NCBI RefSeq assembly: GCF_033115175.1
Contig: NC_084850.1
Location: 21,111,218 to 21,175,217, forward strand
DNA length: 64,000 nucleotides
Direction: 5' to 3'
Source: Lepus europaeus
Lineage: Eukaryota > Chordata > Mammalia > Lagomorpha > Leporidae
In this document: positions 38,706-51,099 of the stretch, piece by piece
Numbering within the stretch: the first letter of the stretch is position 1
Layout of the letters: the number at the start of each line of letters is the position of its first letter
The notes under the pieces: model-generated
Database searches by the model: none
Told to the model about the DNA's origin: nothing
What the model saw: only the letters and a program-made list of their open reading frames with translations
Position numbers and translations under genes: made by a program

Positions 38706-39439
38706 CAATTCTGTGCATCCTATTTCACAACCCAATCAGAGTAGTCTCCGTGTCCTTCCAGAATTCTTTACCAATTGCCCTATCAGAGGCCCACCCACAT
38801 CCTGCTTGCTCTTGTACAGCCAGTGAATAAGAGGGCTTTTGAATTCCTTGTAGGGAAGTATCACTGTGTGTCTGCAATGTAGGAAATTGTTTTTGTGTCT
38901 CCCTCTGTGCTTGTTGATCTTGATCCCTAGTCTTGCTATGTATTGAATAATATTACATCATAGAAGGATAAACTATTATGCTAGCTGGCAGGGAGCAGGT
39001 GAGATATTTAATCTGTAAAGATGAAGCATTCACAAAAGCAGGTTACAGTTGATATATTCATTGTTACAGAGAACATAGTTGAAATTAAATGAAAAAATAT
39101 GGGCCAAAATATTGAAACCTGGAAAATTTTTGTTAAGATACAGTTTACATGAATGGACAGTTGATAATAAATTGGGGAAAGCAGACCCACATGGCCTAAG
39201 TGACAGACAAAAGTGAGAAGCAAAACCCACAGAGAAAACACAGCAGAGTGTGTCCGTGTTACACTCCTTTCCTGTTGAGTGCATTGTATAGCTTACCTGG
39301 GACAGCAAAAGCCCTTTTGAAAGGCACCTTATTCTCCAACAAACGCAGATGGTGGTGTTGATGATGACGATTGTGGTGAAGATGGTGCTTCATCACAAAG
39401 AATCAGCCATGGCTTTCACTCATAAGAAGCTGACTGCAA

Positions 39440-39560
39440 CTGAGCACTGTGCTCTGCTGTTGTCCTTAGTTTCTCAGTTAATCCTACAATAGTCCTGGGA
39501 GTCAGGGACTCCTCTTATCATCATTTAACTGTGGAAATTTATGGTTTCCAAAGGCTAAAT
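39440..39560 (+). repeat. MIR fragment, tentative
   Basis: GAGCACTGTGCTCTGCTGTT, CTCAGTTAATCCTACAATAG and a following ATCATTTAACTGTGGAAAT resemble the MIR core in plus orientation. Confidence 0.55.
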
Positions 39561-39570
39561 GAGGCTAAGA

Positions 39571-39608
39571 GGGTGTGTGTGTGTGTGTGAGTGTGTGTGT
39601 GTGTGTGT
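39571..39608. repeat. (GT)n microsatellite
   Basis: GT repeat with one GA interruption. Other short dinucleotide runs are at 20280-20294 (CA), 32726-32750 (GT) and 61386-61410 (CA). Confidence 0.9.
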
Positions 39609-40742
39609 ACCATGGTCAACAAAGATGAAATGGCACATTGTCTGTGGGTCCAGTTTCAGGGTCAAGAGCCAGGGCGAGAGGAGTAAGGAAGGGCTGGGAC
39701 TGTGGTGCTGTCTAGAGCTGCTCTTAGAGGATGAGGACGATGGGCTCTGGACCACAGCTGTGCTGGGGCCCAGTGTGCTTACAGGCAGGTTTCCTGTCCT
39801 TGTCCCCACTAGAAAGCACTTTGTTTTGTGTAATATGGGAAGTATTGACCTGTGGCAAAGGTGAGACTTCTGTGAAAGGGTTGGGTCCTTACATTTCATT
39901 ATCCTTGAGAACTGCAGTTTGCTTTGTACTTTCTGCCTCATTCCTAGGTAGCCACTGTTACTGTTTCAAGTGGCGATCACTCACCAGTGTCTGTCCCAGC
40001 TCTCAGAGGAGACGCCTTGGGCCCTTCCAACTTCCTACCCCATCCTGTGGTGAGCAGCATGGTCCCCTCCTCATGTGGGCACGGAGGGTGTGGTGCAGTT
40101 CTGATCCTAGCCATGAGGCCACCAGTAGGGGCACAATATTCTCGAAGTCCATCATCATTTCACACTCCAGCCATAAGGTCATGCTTCCCAGGCACAACCT
40201 CACTTCTGACCACTGACAAAGAGGCCAACGTCCTGATCAGGTAACCCACAGAGAGGCTTAGGATGACCTGCAAACCTGAATATCACCTTCATTCAAACGT
40301 CATTGCCATGTACACAGGTGAAAGACATAAAAAGCAGTATTCCCCTTGAAAATATAGTAACTTGTGTAAGATTAATATGTGGAGTCGGGAAAGCACCCAA
40401 TTCCATCACATTCATGAGGTGTGAGGAGTGGTTAAATTCTTTGGAGGGAGATTTGTAAACACCAATGAAAGATATGAGTCATGTCTGATGAAGTCATTCC
40501 ATTTCAGCACCGAATAAAAGCTTTATGCCAGAAGTAAATGTCACTTCTGTTTTCACAGAAACATAAAATACAACATTCTCAAGTTATTCCTGACTCCTGG
40601 TGGTGCTTAGTTATTAAATCTGTTAATACCCCATTTTGACATTGTCATGAGGAAAAGCATAATCTCTCTGATTTGTCACAGCTATTTATAATAGCCACAG
40701 GTGTGTGCAGCTTGAGGTGTCCGCAGTCATGATAGCTGCATG

Positions 40743-41015
40743 GGGGCTGGCGCTGTGGTATAGTGGGTAAAGCTGCTGCCTGCAGGACTTGGATTCCATA
40801 TGGATGCAGGTTCGAGTCCAGGCTGCTCCACTTCTGATCAAACTCCCTGCTAAAGCTCCCTGGGAAAGTCGCAAAAGATGGCCTGAGTGCTTGGGCCACT
40901 GCACCCATGTGGGAGACCCAGAAGCTCCTGGCTCCTGGCTTCAGATCAGCCTAGGTCTCTCCCTCTGTCTCTCTGTAACTCTGCCTTTCAAGTAAATAAA
41001 TTTTTAAATCTTTTA
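40743..41015 (+). repeat. CSINE (old, shortened)
   Basis: Head GGGGCTGGCGCTGTGGTATA. The region between GATCAGCC and the CT-rich tail is deleted. It abuts the next CSINE. Confidence 0.93.
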
Positions 41016-41030
41016 GAAAAGATCCTGAGA

Positions 41031-41361
41031 CCGGCACAATGGCACAGTAGGTTAATCCTTCACCTGAAGTGCCGGCATCCCATATGGATGCCGGTTCTAG
41101 TCCCGGCTGCTCTTCTTCCCATCCAACTCTCTGCTATGGCCTGTGAAAGCAGTGGAAGATGGCCCAAGTCCTTGGGCCCCTGCACCCGTGTGGGAGACCC
41201 AGAAGAAGCTCCTAGCTCCTGGCTTAGGATCAGCTCAGCTGCTGCTGTTGCGGCCATTTGGGGAATGAACCAGCAGATGGAAGACCTCTTTCTCTGTCTT
41301 GCCCTCTCATTGTCTGTAACTCTACCTCTCAAATAAATAACTAAAATCTTTAAAAAAAAGA
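41031..41361 (+). repeat. CSINE (intermediate)
   Basis: Head CCGGCACAATGGCACAGTAG with TTAATCC as in the young form, but a GAAGAAGCTCC body as in the old form. Tail ACCTCTCAAATAAATAAC. Confidence 0.93.
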
Positions 41362-43407
41362 TTCTTCACAATCTGTCCCTTCCTCATCTCTGTTCCAGTC
41401 TCCATCTTGTTGACGTGTCCCATCAGGCTCTCTATGCAGTGTCTTCTGGGGCCCACAACTGGAATACATCCATACTTTCAATAAGTCACAGGGGACAGGA
41501 GAGTAGTGATTCAGGATCTCTGTTTCTGAAATGTCACATGCTTATATCTGACCTCTCCTGCCTCCTCTTGTTGGTGCAGGGCCCAGGGGACAGGTTTCAT
41601 ACCCTGACCCTGACTGGGATATAGGGCCTGCGACATGCTGATCTGGATTCCTGGATCTACCACATCTCCCTTCACAGTGCTTTCTCCTTCCCTTACTAGC
41701 TATCAATACTTTCCCCTTTTATGTATATTTTTAATGCTTTCCCCTTTACACAGCGTCTAACAGTTTCAAATATGGTAATTTGTAGGCATGAATGCTTCTT
41801 GTGTCGCTTTGTGCCTGGCAACAAAGAACAGGGGACATCCAGGGTAACACTATAACATTCAGTTCATGATTCCCCCTTCTGTTGCCTTATGACAGAGTGC
41901 AAAGTGTTTGAAATCTCCTTGTTCAGTGTGAGATTATATTGCATACATAACATAGGACCCCAAGCATCACCTTGATATGTTATTGTCTTCTTTCTTTGTG
42001 CCATATCTTGCATGCTGATAGCAAAACTATGCAGAGAGTGGTAAGTGTAATTAATTGCATTTTCCCAACTTCAAATTCATTTCATAATTGCGTAATAGTT
42101 ACGGACATGCTGTACTCCAAGATGTATCTCAAGGTAGGTAACACATTTTCCATGAGACCCGAGTGTAGCTTATTGCTTATTGGATGCCAATCTAGACTTT
42201 CCTTCCTTGTACCCGTCACCTGCTTCTGTACTCCCCACCACCTTGGCAGTGTCCAGGCCCACCAGGTAGACTTGGGTGTCTCTGTGCATGAGCCCCCAGG
42301 CTGAGGCACACAAAGCAGAGGAGGAACAGGGAACCAGGTGTGAGTTGTGAAGCCTGTGTCTCCCCAGTTCCCATTCCACAGGCAGAGTCCCAGCTGCGGG
42401 CAGTGGGCCATATAGACACAGCACAAGAAATGACTCCTTGCAGGAGCACCTCAAGGTCTATAAGGGCATGAGATAAGGCCAACTAGACCCCCATCCCCAC
42501 TTTACCCCTGCCCAAGCTCCCTCCATGACAAAAATGTGTTGGAGAACTCTGTCCTTCTTATCTCTTTCTGGAGAAGGGATTGAAGAAAGCAATGTGGACA
42601 TCCTGTTCTCTCACTGCGGGGCTCTGGACCCCTCTCAGTGCTACAAGAAGAGAACCAAAAATGGGTCTCACTTTTCATCCTTTCCCCTAGCTCCAGGCTA
42701 TACAATATTATATCTACTACCCAAATATGGCCATTTAAATGTAACTCACATAAAATTAAACTGAACAATATTCCTTAAAATTAAGTTGCATTTTAAGGTG
42801 GCTCCTCAATCTCCCCAGCCACATTTTCAGTGCTCAGGAGTTACACAAAGTTCATGGCCATCATCCTGGAGACTATCATCTTCATCCCTGTAGCAGTCTG
42901 CATTTTTGGCTGGAACATTTCTACTGAGGGAGTCTGTGCCCACATAAGGGCAAATAATGACTTCATGCTGTCTGCAGGTGCAGTACAGTCTAAACACATG
43001 TCTGTTGAAATGCATATGAGACAAGACTCCATTACAACTCCTTCATTTTCTGTTATATTTTCTTCAAGCTACACTTGACTCAAGGTTTGCATGCTTACTC
43101 TATAAAAACCCAGATAGTAAATGTGTTGGGCTTTGGGAGCCACAGTCTCTGTCAGTTCTTCCACTCTTTTTAAGTCCTGAATCTCCCAATATTTATTTAC
43201 AACATATCTACTCAACTTAAAGGTACAATTTTTAGTAAATATAGTAAACTCTTAAACAATGAATAAATTCAGTTTTAGAACTTTTGTTACATCAAAAACA
43301 TTCTTCATGTCCATTTTCAGTCAGTACCCATACCTATCCCAATCTCCTGGCCAACCATACAACTTTTTTATCTTCATAAATTTGGCTTCTAGGAACCTTT
43401 CTCTTTT
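41362..43407. other. Unassigned sequence
   Basis: Frames near 42300 (both strands) and a hydrophobic frame at 42830-43078 (plus) are the only points of note. No family recognised. Confidence 0.5.
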
Positions 43408-43694
43408 TAAAAAAGATTTATCTATTTATTCAAAAGACATAGTTACAGAGGCAGAGAGAGAGAGGTCTTTCCCAAATCGGCTGGAGCTGGGCAGTCCGAA
43501 GCCAGGAGCCTAGAGGTTCTTCCAGGTCTCCCATGTGGGTGCAGGGACCCAAGCACTTGGATCATCTTCTGCTTTCCCAGGCCACGGCAGAGAGTTGGAT
43601 TGAAAGTGGAGCAGCTGGAACTCGAATCGGTGCCCATATGGGATGCTGGCAGTAGAGGTGGTGGTTTTACCCACTATGCAACAGTGTCGGCCCC
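43408..43694 (-). repeat. CSINE (old, internal deletion)
   Basis: Antisense: AAAAGATTTATCTATTTATT at the left, CAGTGTCGGCCCC at the right. The part corresponding to the prefix before CGGCTGGAGCTGG is shortened. Confidence 0.92.
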
Positions 43695-43734
43695 TTTTTT
43701 GAACATTTCAATATAAATTTAACTGTACAACATA

Positions 43735-44100
43735 GTCTTGTGAATTGGGAATCCTTAATTTAGATCATATTTTGAGATCTTTAATTTTTTAATAATTGTT
43801 AATATAAAGAGAACAGATTTAGTATATTTCATAGGTACAGTTCCAAAAAGACAACCATAATTCCCTCACTCCCCTCACTCTTTGCCAGTGCCAATGTCTT
43901 GCAGAGTTTCCCCAGTGTTCTCTAGTAATGTGGTGTAGATTTAGGTCCTTGATCCATTTTGAGTGGATTTTTGTGTTAGGTATAAGATTTTTGTGTAAGG
44001 GGTCTTGCTTCATACTTCTACATATGGAAATCCAGTTTTCCCAGCACCATTTGTTGAAGAGACTGTCCTTGCTCCATGGATTGCTGGTTTTCTTCTCTGA
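43735..44100 (-). mobile_element. L1 ORF2 fragment
   Basis: Antisense L1 landmarks CTTGATCCATTTTGAGTGGA and CCAGTTTTCCCAGCACCATT followed by TGTTGAAGAGACTGTCC. No continuation is recognised beyond about 44100. Confidence 0.8.
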
Positions 44101-45186
44101 ACTATCTTTTCTCCTTTGAACTATTCCTCTGTGGCTTAGTGGAGTATCTGTTCCTTTACTGGATATCCAGAGGCCTGTGCTAGGTGGATCCAGGGAATTC
44201 CAGTCAGTGCTTAAGGGTGGGATGAGACTCCAAGATGATACCCAAGTTGGGTGTGGTAGATCTCCTCTACTGTCATCAGGGGGGGAGAGTATGATAACAT
44301 AGTGGGTTAACCCCACTCATGCAGGTGCATGAATCATACAAAGGATCCGTGTGGTCCTCAATGTGAGCACAGAACTCTCTGCAATGACCCACCCCAGGCA
44401 CTCAGGGAGTTCTGAACCTCTGAAGCCAGACACAGTGATTGCCCAGAGACCCAGCTACAACCTATGCCCTATCATGTAGTCACAGAATCACCACAGTCCT
44501 AGCATGCAAAGCTCCCACAGTCACAGGGTGCAAAGGATCCCCTCTCAGCACTGTGAGCCTACCCTGTCCACAGAGAGAGCAAAGGCATTCCCAGAGCCAA
44601 CTGCCTGTGGGTGCTCCACCTTGGCAGTTTGAGCCCCAGAGCCTGTGATGGGTGGGGGGATGGGAGTGTCTCACCATCCTAAGTGAATGCTCAGCCCCCT
44701 GGCAACCATCCAGACCAGACTCAAAGTCTGTGGGGAATGAGGAATTTTCCCTCTGATAAAAGTCCCCTGGTAGTGCGTGCATGAGAACTACTGGCCTTAA
44801 GATTGTGCTTTCTTCCTGCTGGTCACCAGGCTCCCTTGTGGTGAAATGGTGAGAAAGAAATATGCTTTTCTTCACACAGTTAGGTGAGTAGCTTGTCCCC
44901 CACTTAGGTCTCCAGGCCAGACTCATAGTCAGTGTGGTTCGCAAGATATCACCAGTGACAGGGGCTGCCACAGTCTCCCCTTATCTCTCTCAGAATTTGA
45001 TGTCTCCTTCAGCACCAGGCTGCAGGCTTTGTGGGTGGTGTCCCCACCTGCTGCTGCAGGTTTATACTGTCCACATTGCTCCAAAGTGTCTCTCTTCTTT
45101 CTGTAGAATTTCCACTGCAAATATATCTCCAACTCTCCCCTGAGAATGACCTTCCTCAGCTTTTCTTCTGTTGTTTTCCTCTTGGC
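44101..45186. other. Unassigned sequence, possibly old retroelement UTR
   Basis: It follows an antisense L1 ORF2 fragment and has the moderate-GC, CAG/CTG-rich look of an L1 5' UTR or LTR, but no consensus can be named. The minus frame 44971-44480 (163 codons) has no known domain. Confidence 0.4.
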
Positions 45187-45202
45187 AAATATCAATACGT
45201 CT

Positions 45203-45516
45203 GGGGCCAGCATTGTGGCATAGCAAGTAAAGCCACCATGTGCAGCACTGGCATTCCATATGCCAGTTTGAGTCCCACCTGCTCCACTTCTGATCCAGCT
45301 TCCTGCTAATTCACCTGGGAAAGAAGCAGAGGACCCCCTGAGTGCTTGGGCTCCTGCACCCATCTGGGAGACCCAGAAGAAGCACCTGACTTCTAGCTCC
45401 CAGCCACAGCCATTTCAGCCATTTGTGGAGTGAACCAACAGATAGAAGAACTATCTGTCTCTGTCTCCCTCTCTTTCTCTGTTATTCTGCCTTTCAAATA
45501 AAAAAATGAATCTAAA
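45203..45516 (+). repeat. CSINE (old)
   Basis: Flanked by AAATATCAATACGTCT (45187-45202) and AAATATCAGTATATCT (45517-45532). Head GGGGCCAGCATTGTGGCATA. Confidence 0.95.
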
Positions 45517-45745
45517 AAATATCAGTATATCTTTTCCCTATTAACCATCTTAGAATTCCCCCTCCTTTCTTCTTGTAAACCATCCGTTACAAAGTTAAAG
45601 ACCATTAACAGCTCACAAGGTGTATAAACAAAGGTTGTGGCCAGATTTAGGCTACAGATCAAGGAGCAATATTCTGACTCATTTGGTTGGTGCAGGTAGC
45701 TGGGTCATGCCATCAGTAGATTTAATTTCAAGAAGGTAGAGGGAT

Positions 45746-46075
45746 GGCCGGCACCATGGCTCAATAGGCTAATCCTCCGCCTAGCGGCGCCGGCACACCA
45801 GGTTCTAGTCCTGGTCAGGGTGCCGGATTCTGTTCCGGTTGCCCCTCTTCCAAGCCGGCTCTCTGCTATGGCCCAGGAGTGCAGTGGAGGATGGTCCAAG
45901 TGCTTGGCCCCTGCACCCCATGGGAGACCAGGATAAGCACCTGGCTCCTGCCTTCAGATTGGCACAGTGCGCCGGCCACGGCGGCCATTGGAGGGTGAAC
46001 CAATGGCAAAGGAAGACCTTTCTCTCTCTTTCCCTCACATTGTCCACTCTGCTTGTAAAAAAAAAGAAAGAAAGA
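45746..46075 (+). repeat. CSINE (young form)
   Basis: Head GGCCGGCACCATGGCTCAAT, tail with an AAAG-rich run. Imperfect flanks AGAAGGTAGAGGGA and AGAAAGTACAGGGA may be its target-site duplication. Confidence 0.93.
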
Positions 46076-46119
46076 AAAAGAAAGAAAGTACAGGGACATT
46101 ACTCAGCATGTGTTATAGA

Positions 46120-46890
46120 AGGATGTGTTGCAAATGCAGGCAAAGATGTAGACGAAAAGGTACTCTGATCCACTGTTGATGGGAATGTAAACTGGTGCAG
46201 CCACTGTGGAAGACAGTATGGAGATACCTCAGAAACCTGAATATAGACCCACCTTATGATCTAGACATTCCACTCCTGGGAATTTACCCAAACCAAAAGA
46301 AATCAACACATGAAAGAGATAATTGTACCCCCATGTTCATTGCTGCATAATTCACAATAGCTATGATATGGAATCAACCCAGATGTCCATCAACTAGTGA
46401 CTGAATAAAGAAATTATGGCATATATACACTATGGAGTACTACTCAGCTGGAAAAAAAAATCTTGTATTTTGCAGCAAGATGGTCACAACTGGAAACCAT
46501 CATACTTAGTGAAATAAGACAGTCCCAGAAAGACAAATATCATATGTTTTCCCTGATCTGATGCAACAAATAAAATACCTCAAATGTAATGTGTTAGAGT
46601 CATTTGGAGAATGGATGATTTTTTTATAGCCCTTGTCTCTTCCATTGAGAAACAATCTTTTGTTTGTTTTGTTTTCTGTCTCTTCATACTATTTGGTGAA
46701 CTCCTCCACTTAGAGATGGGCTAACTATAATATCACAAAGTAAACTGATAATAAATCATCATAAAAATTAAGAATGGGAATCTGAGGGGACAGTAGTCTG
46801 GAATGTGGGCAAGAGGGAGGGGAAGTCCCATTTTGCTCCTCGTTCTGTATATATGAAACTTGTATAACTTAAATTTTTTTAAAAAAAGGG
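46120..46890 (+). mobile_element. L1 ORF2 end and 3' UTR
   Basis: L1 landmarks: CTGTTGATGGGAATGTAAAC, ATTTACCCAAACCAAAAGAA, CAGATGTCCATCAACTAGTG and TACTACTCAGCTGGAAAAAA, ending in an A run followed by G's at ~46885. This tail differs from the rabbit-type tails above, so it is another L1 subfamily. It lies next to the SCAN exon remnant. Confidence 0.85.
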
Positions 46891-47073
46891 GGGCTGTTGC
46901 CTGACAGGGGTTTGGACCACTGAGTCATGTGTGGATCCTAGCATTAGAGAAACACAGTTTGTAGAGAAACCTTGGGATTGAAGAAGTACACAGAGACAAA
47001 AAGTCGGATCTAGTCCCAGCTGCCTTGACAGCTTCTTTGGGGCCAGGAACCAAGATACCCACTCTTTTCTCAC

Positions 47074-47435
47074 CTGATGCTCTGGTGTCTCAATGTATCT
47101 CTTACATCTTTTATCTATGACATGACTCTGTTTCTGTTCTTGGGCAATGATCTCTCACCCTGATCTCTATCCTTTTGGGAAAAAACTATTTGCAAGGGGC
47201 TGACCATTAACAGCTCCAGGATGTGTTCCTTGAAATGAATTTTTGGCTTCAGCCACAGAAAACCAAGCTCCCAGAGTTTGTTGACAGCATCAGGAGGCCC
47301 AGCTGCTTTGTTGTCCTGGAAATTCCTGGAATACTGCCAGAAGATTTCACAGTCAAGGGCATATCCTTGCAGCTCAGAGTCCTGATTCAAAAACCCCTGG
47401 ATTGCAATCCAGAGTAACAGGTATTGTCACCTTCT
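47074..47435 (-). pseudogene. SCAN-domain zinc-finger exon remnant (ZNF449/ZNF75-like)
   Basis: Reading the minus strand from 47424, the translation follows the first coding exon of a SCAN zinc-finger gene. It starts with FLNQDSELQGYALDCEIFWQ, then the SCAN core KLWELGFLWLKPKIHFKEHI and LELL, then NRNRVMS. From memory it resembles ZNF449 most, a gene that also maps to Xq26.3 in human. SCAN domains mediate dimerisation of C2H2 transcription factors. Lesions: the expected ATG is ATA (47422-47424), an in-frame TAG lies at 47115-47117, and a frameshift follows before YIETPEHQV. The exon ends exactly at CAG|GTGAGA (exon end 47074), so the splice donor is intact and the copy is a genomic duplicate or dead gene, not a retrocopy. 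No zinc-finger exon was found within the window. Confidence 0.8.
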
Positions 47436-48261
47436 TTCAGTTTTCAGTTGATCCGGGTCTGAGGTCTCAGAGTACAATTTTCTTCCCTCTGAAATCACTG
47501 GAAGAGCCATCTGCTGCTGAGGGCAAGAAAATGACCAGGGGGCACACAGTAGGTTTTACAAGAGGTAATACTGCCCCTGTACTTTTTGAGAATCTGATGA
47601 AAATTGTGGACTCTGTACCCAGAAAAATCACACAGTCACATCCAATTCTGCCTGCAGATACCTAAAGGTTTTCAAGATTTCCAAGTACATCCAAATGCCC
47701 TCTACTATGATCGTACCCTGTCTGGCTGCCACTAACCTCATGCAGTCATACACACAGGAATTAATTAAAATTAAATATTTGACTCCTACTTAGATTTCAA
47801 GTGCTCCACAACCATCCCTTTGGAGAATTGCACAGGACTGGTCCTCTCAGCTCTCAAATTCCACAGAGACCAGGCTAAGGACCCTGCCCTTACAGACAAC
47901 CTCCTACAGGTATACTGGTCTGTGAACCCATTCCTAGGCAAATAACTGTGGTCTTGTGATTCTGTGTATAGGGAGGGAACAAAAGAAATAAAGGCAGAAT
48001 CCTTACACTATCACTGAGTTCCTCTGAAAGTCCACCTAGCTGTGAGTCCATCTTCCCACCATAAAGGCCTCATCTTCAGTCATGCTTTGCAATCCCCCAT
48101 TCTTTTCCCTGAGCAGCATGTATAGTCCCCCTCATATTCCTGTGCCCTCAGCCTACTGCCCCTCTTGTCATAGGATGCCATGTGGCTCTCTTATGACATA
48201 ATTCATTGCAAGGCACCAAGTCATGAGGAAATTGCTGTTTATTCATACTGAAATGCATTTT

Positions 48262-48440
48262 CAGTGCCTGCAATGATCCAGATACATTTTTAAGCATGCT
48301 GCATAACTTAGTTCACTTAGCCATCACCCAAGGTAACTAGTGTCATCCCCTGAATATACAAGAGGTATTGACCCTTAAGGCTTAGGGGGAGTGAATAAGT
48401 GTTGCAGAGTCACATGGTTCACTCCACAGGGAAGTGGTGA
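48262..48440 (+). repeat. MIR fragment
   Basis: TTCAGTGCCTGCAATGATCC, TAACTTAGTTCACTTAGCCA and GTTGCAGAGTCACATGG follow the MIR core order in plus orientation. Confidence 0.6.
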
Positions 48441-49375
48441 GTAGGGAGAACTGGGCAGTTTCCTGCTCTCCAAATGGCTAAACACAGAAGAGAACTCTTA
48501 GTGCAACCTCCGAGGTCACAGAGGTCATCAAGTCCATGTCTGCACAGGTCTGCACACCCACACCTGCCGCTGTGCATTGGGTCCTCCCTCTGCACTCTCT
48601 GAGTGAACTCAGTTTTCTGGTCTCTTCCCTGAAGGGAATCAAGACACAGAAATCCTCATAACTCTTTTCTGCTCGCCTCAACTTACTACTGAAATGCATA
48701 CCCTGTCCTCATGTGACACTTTGCCACCATGGGACCCCAACATTAGGGGCAGATAGTTCAAGTGTGATAACCTTCCATCTGTGCACCCTGACACACAAGG
48801 CCTCTGCCTGCAACATGAGGAGAATCATGGCAGCTACTTCCTAAAGTGTCCTTCTCAGATGCGACTGCATGGAAAGCAAGAAGCTGCATCCTGCAAACAG
48901 GAACTGATCAACTCACATTCATTGTTGCTCAGGACTCCTTCCAAGGAAACTTTCATTGTTCTGAGCCTAAGTTCCTAACCATCTCTGCAATGCATCCAGG
49001 CACTGCTATTTGTGGCTGTACATCCAATCAGCCTACCAGTGGCCAGTGATCTCACAACTGATCCAAGACCTTATTCCATGTCTACAAGGAAGAGACCCAC
49101 AAGTCTCCTTCTCATTTAAATTCACCGCAGTGCTAACAGTTTCTCACCAAACCCTCCTGGATGATGGGCCCTCACAGGCCCTTGAGTAAAGCCATGTGCC
49201 ACAAGAGGACCCTTGACAATGGTCAAGGGTCTGGAGGTGGTTTAACATCAGAAGCTAGTGTTGTGGGTACAGGCCTTGAGCAGTGGTCAGGAAGGAGGTC
49301 CCTACATCCTGCTGCCATTGAACCTGGCCCTGTGTGCAGTGAACTCCCCTGCATTCTTATAGGGCCTGGGATGTG

Positions 49376-49440
49376 AGAGGGGAAGGAAGGAGAGGGGGGA
49401 GGAGAGAAGGGGCTCAGTAGGGGTGGAGAAGGGGGAAACT
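49376..49440. repeat. GA-rich low-complexity tract
   Basis: Purine-only style sequence such as GAGAGGGGAAGGAAGGAGAG. Confidence 0.8.
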
Positions 49441-50039
49441 GCCCGGTGTGAGTTAGTGCATGTGTGCAGAGGCAGCAGTATCTGCTGGTGGGCAGTTACA
49501 GAGTCAGGATTTTCGCCTCCCCCTGGAGATTCTCCCTGCTTCTTTATGACTGCATCTGCAGGGACTGGCTTCCAGGTGCTGGTGAAAGATGCTGCCGAGT
49601 TGTGGGCAATGTTTTTGTTCTCTCATGGATAAGGAGTTCTCAGGGACAGAAAGTTGTTTAAGTCAGTGCCCTGAGGAAGGCAAGTCAGGGTCTGGCCCCT
49701 GGTGTGGGCTGGAACAAACAGTACAGTCTTTGGCAGCTGTCAGATTTCTCAGGTGTACACTCCATGGGAGTTCAGAGACATCCTAGACATACAGTCTTGA
49801 ATTCTTAGAAATATTGTTCCAAATCATTAGTGCAGAGAGTCTGTAGATTGATATTCCAAGATTGAGATCCACCAGGAAGAGAGCTCAGAGGAGCCTGGCT
49901 ACCATTTCCTCAAGTGAAAAATGTTTAATTTTATCTATGTTCCCTGGGTAACAAAGCCAACTTTACCCAGTGCAGAGGGAAGAGTGTGGAATTGCTTTTG
50001 GCAGTCACAGTTAGGCAGTGTTGCCCTAACACTTAATGT

Positions 50040-50200
50040 CATCTCTGCAGTTGGATGAAAGACCTTCAAATCCCAGCTCTGCTGCTTATTAGCTGGGTGT
50101 GGCTTTTTGGTAAGTTACTATCACTCTCTGTACCTCACCTTCCCATGCGTAAAATGCCCATTTGGGGTGCTTTGCAGGACTAAATGGAGAGCAGCATGTG
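50040..50200 (-). repeat. MIR
   Basis: Antisense MIR landmarks: TTCAAATCCCAGCTCTGCTG, TTATTAGCTGGGTGTGGC, TAAGTTACTATCACTCTCTG and CGTAAAATGCCC. Confidence 0.75.
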
Positions 50201-50706
50201 CATTTCAGTCCCACTGCTGGCATGCATATACTTTGAACTTGGAACTGTTAGTCTCTGTTACACCAGGGTCAGAATCTATCACCTACCAGGGGCTTCTGCA
50301 CTTGGAAATCCAGTTTACACTGAGGTTTCATGGTACCGCCCCCAGGACACCAAGTGAGCTTAGCTAACAGTGAGGACTAAGAGCATTGGTCAGTTGGGGA
50401 GATAATGTGTTGATGACATCAATGGACTTATGGGACAGGTATGCAACTGAACAGCCTTTCCTCCACATACTCAGGTACACACATTGTCACTAGTGGAAAT
50501 GAAATTGAAAGGACCCCACTTTTAAGTCATCCCTTTCTCCTATTGATTACAAAGAGACAGGCTATGGTTTTCTCCTAGAGTTTGTCTGCAGATGCCTGTA
50601 CCAATGTCCTCTCCTTGGGCTCTGTGGTGATGGAACATGTGGCACTCTGGTTCCAAGATCACACAGCAGAGGCTGGGAGCAAGTGCTTTTGAGAAACCCT
50701 TTCCTC

Positions 50707-51041
50707 GGCCGGTGCCGTGGCTTAACAGGCTAATCCTCCGCCTTGTGGCGCCGGTACAGCAGGTTCTAGTCCCAGTTGGGGTACCGGATTCTATCCCGGT
50801 TGCCCCTCTTCCAGGCCAGCTCTCTGCTATGGCCCAGGAAGGCAGTGGAGGATGGCCCAAGTCCTTGGGCTCTGCACCCGCATGGGAGACCAGGAGAAGC
50901 ACCTGGCTCCTGGCTTCGGATCAGCACGATGCGCTGGCCGCAGCAGCCATTGGAGGGTGAACCAATGGCAAAAAGGAAGACCCTTCCCTCTGCCCTCTGT
51001 CTCTCTCTCTCTCACTATCCACTCTGCCTGTCAAAAAAAAA

Positions 51042-51088
<47 letters not shown>
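50707..51088 (+). repeat. CSINE (young form) with (GAAA)n tail
   Basis: Head GGCCGGTGCCGTGGCTTAAC. The A tail has grown into a GAAA microsatellite (51043-51088). Perfect target-site duplication ACCCTTTCCTC at 50696-50706 and 51089-51099. Confidence 0.97.
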
Positions 51089-51089
<1 letters not shown>

Positions 51090-51099
51090 CCCTTTCCTC

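Larger units (their letters stand above)
38706..40742. other. Mostly unassigned sequence
   Basis: A GT microsatellite and an MIR-like piece. The overlapping frames at 39559-40244 (plus) lack any known motif. Confidence 0.5.
47436..50039. other. Mostly unassigned sequence
   Basis: A MIR at 48262-48440 and a GA-rich tract at 49376-49440. It lies upstream (minus sense) of the SCAN exon, so leader exons of that dead gene might lie here, but none was identified. Confidence 0.5.
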
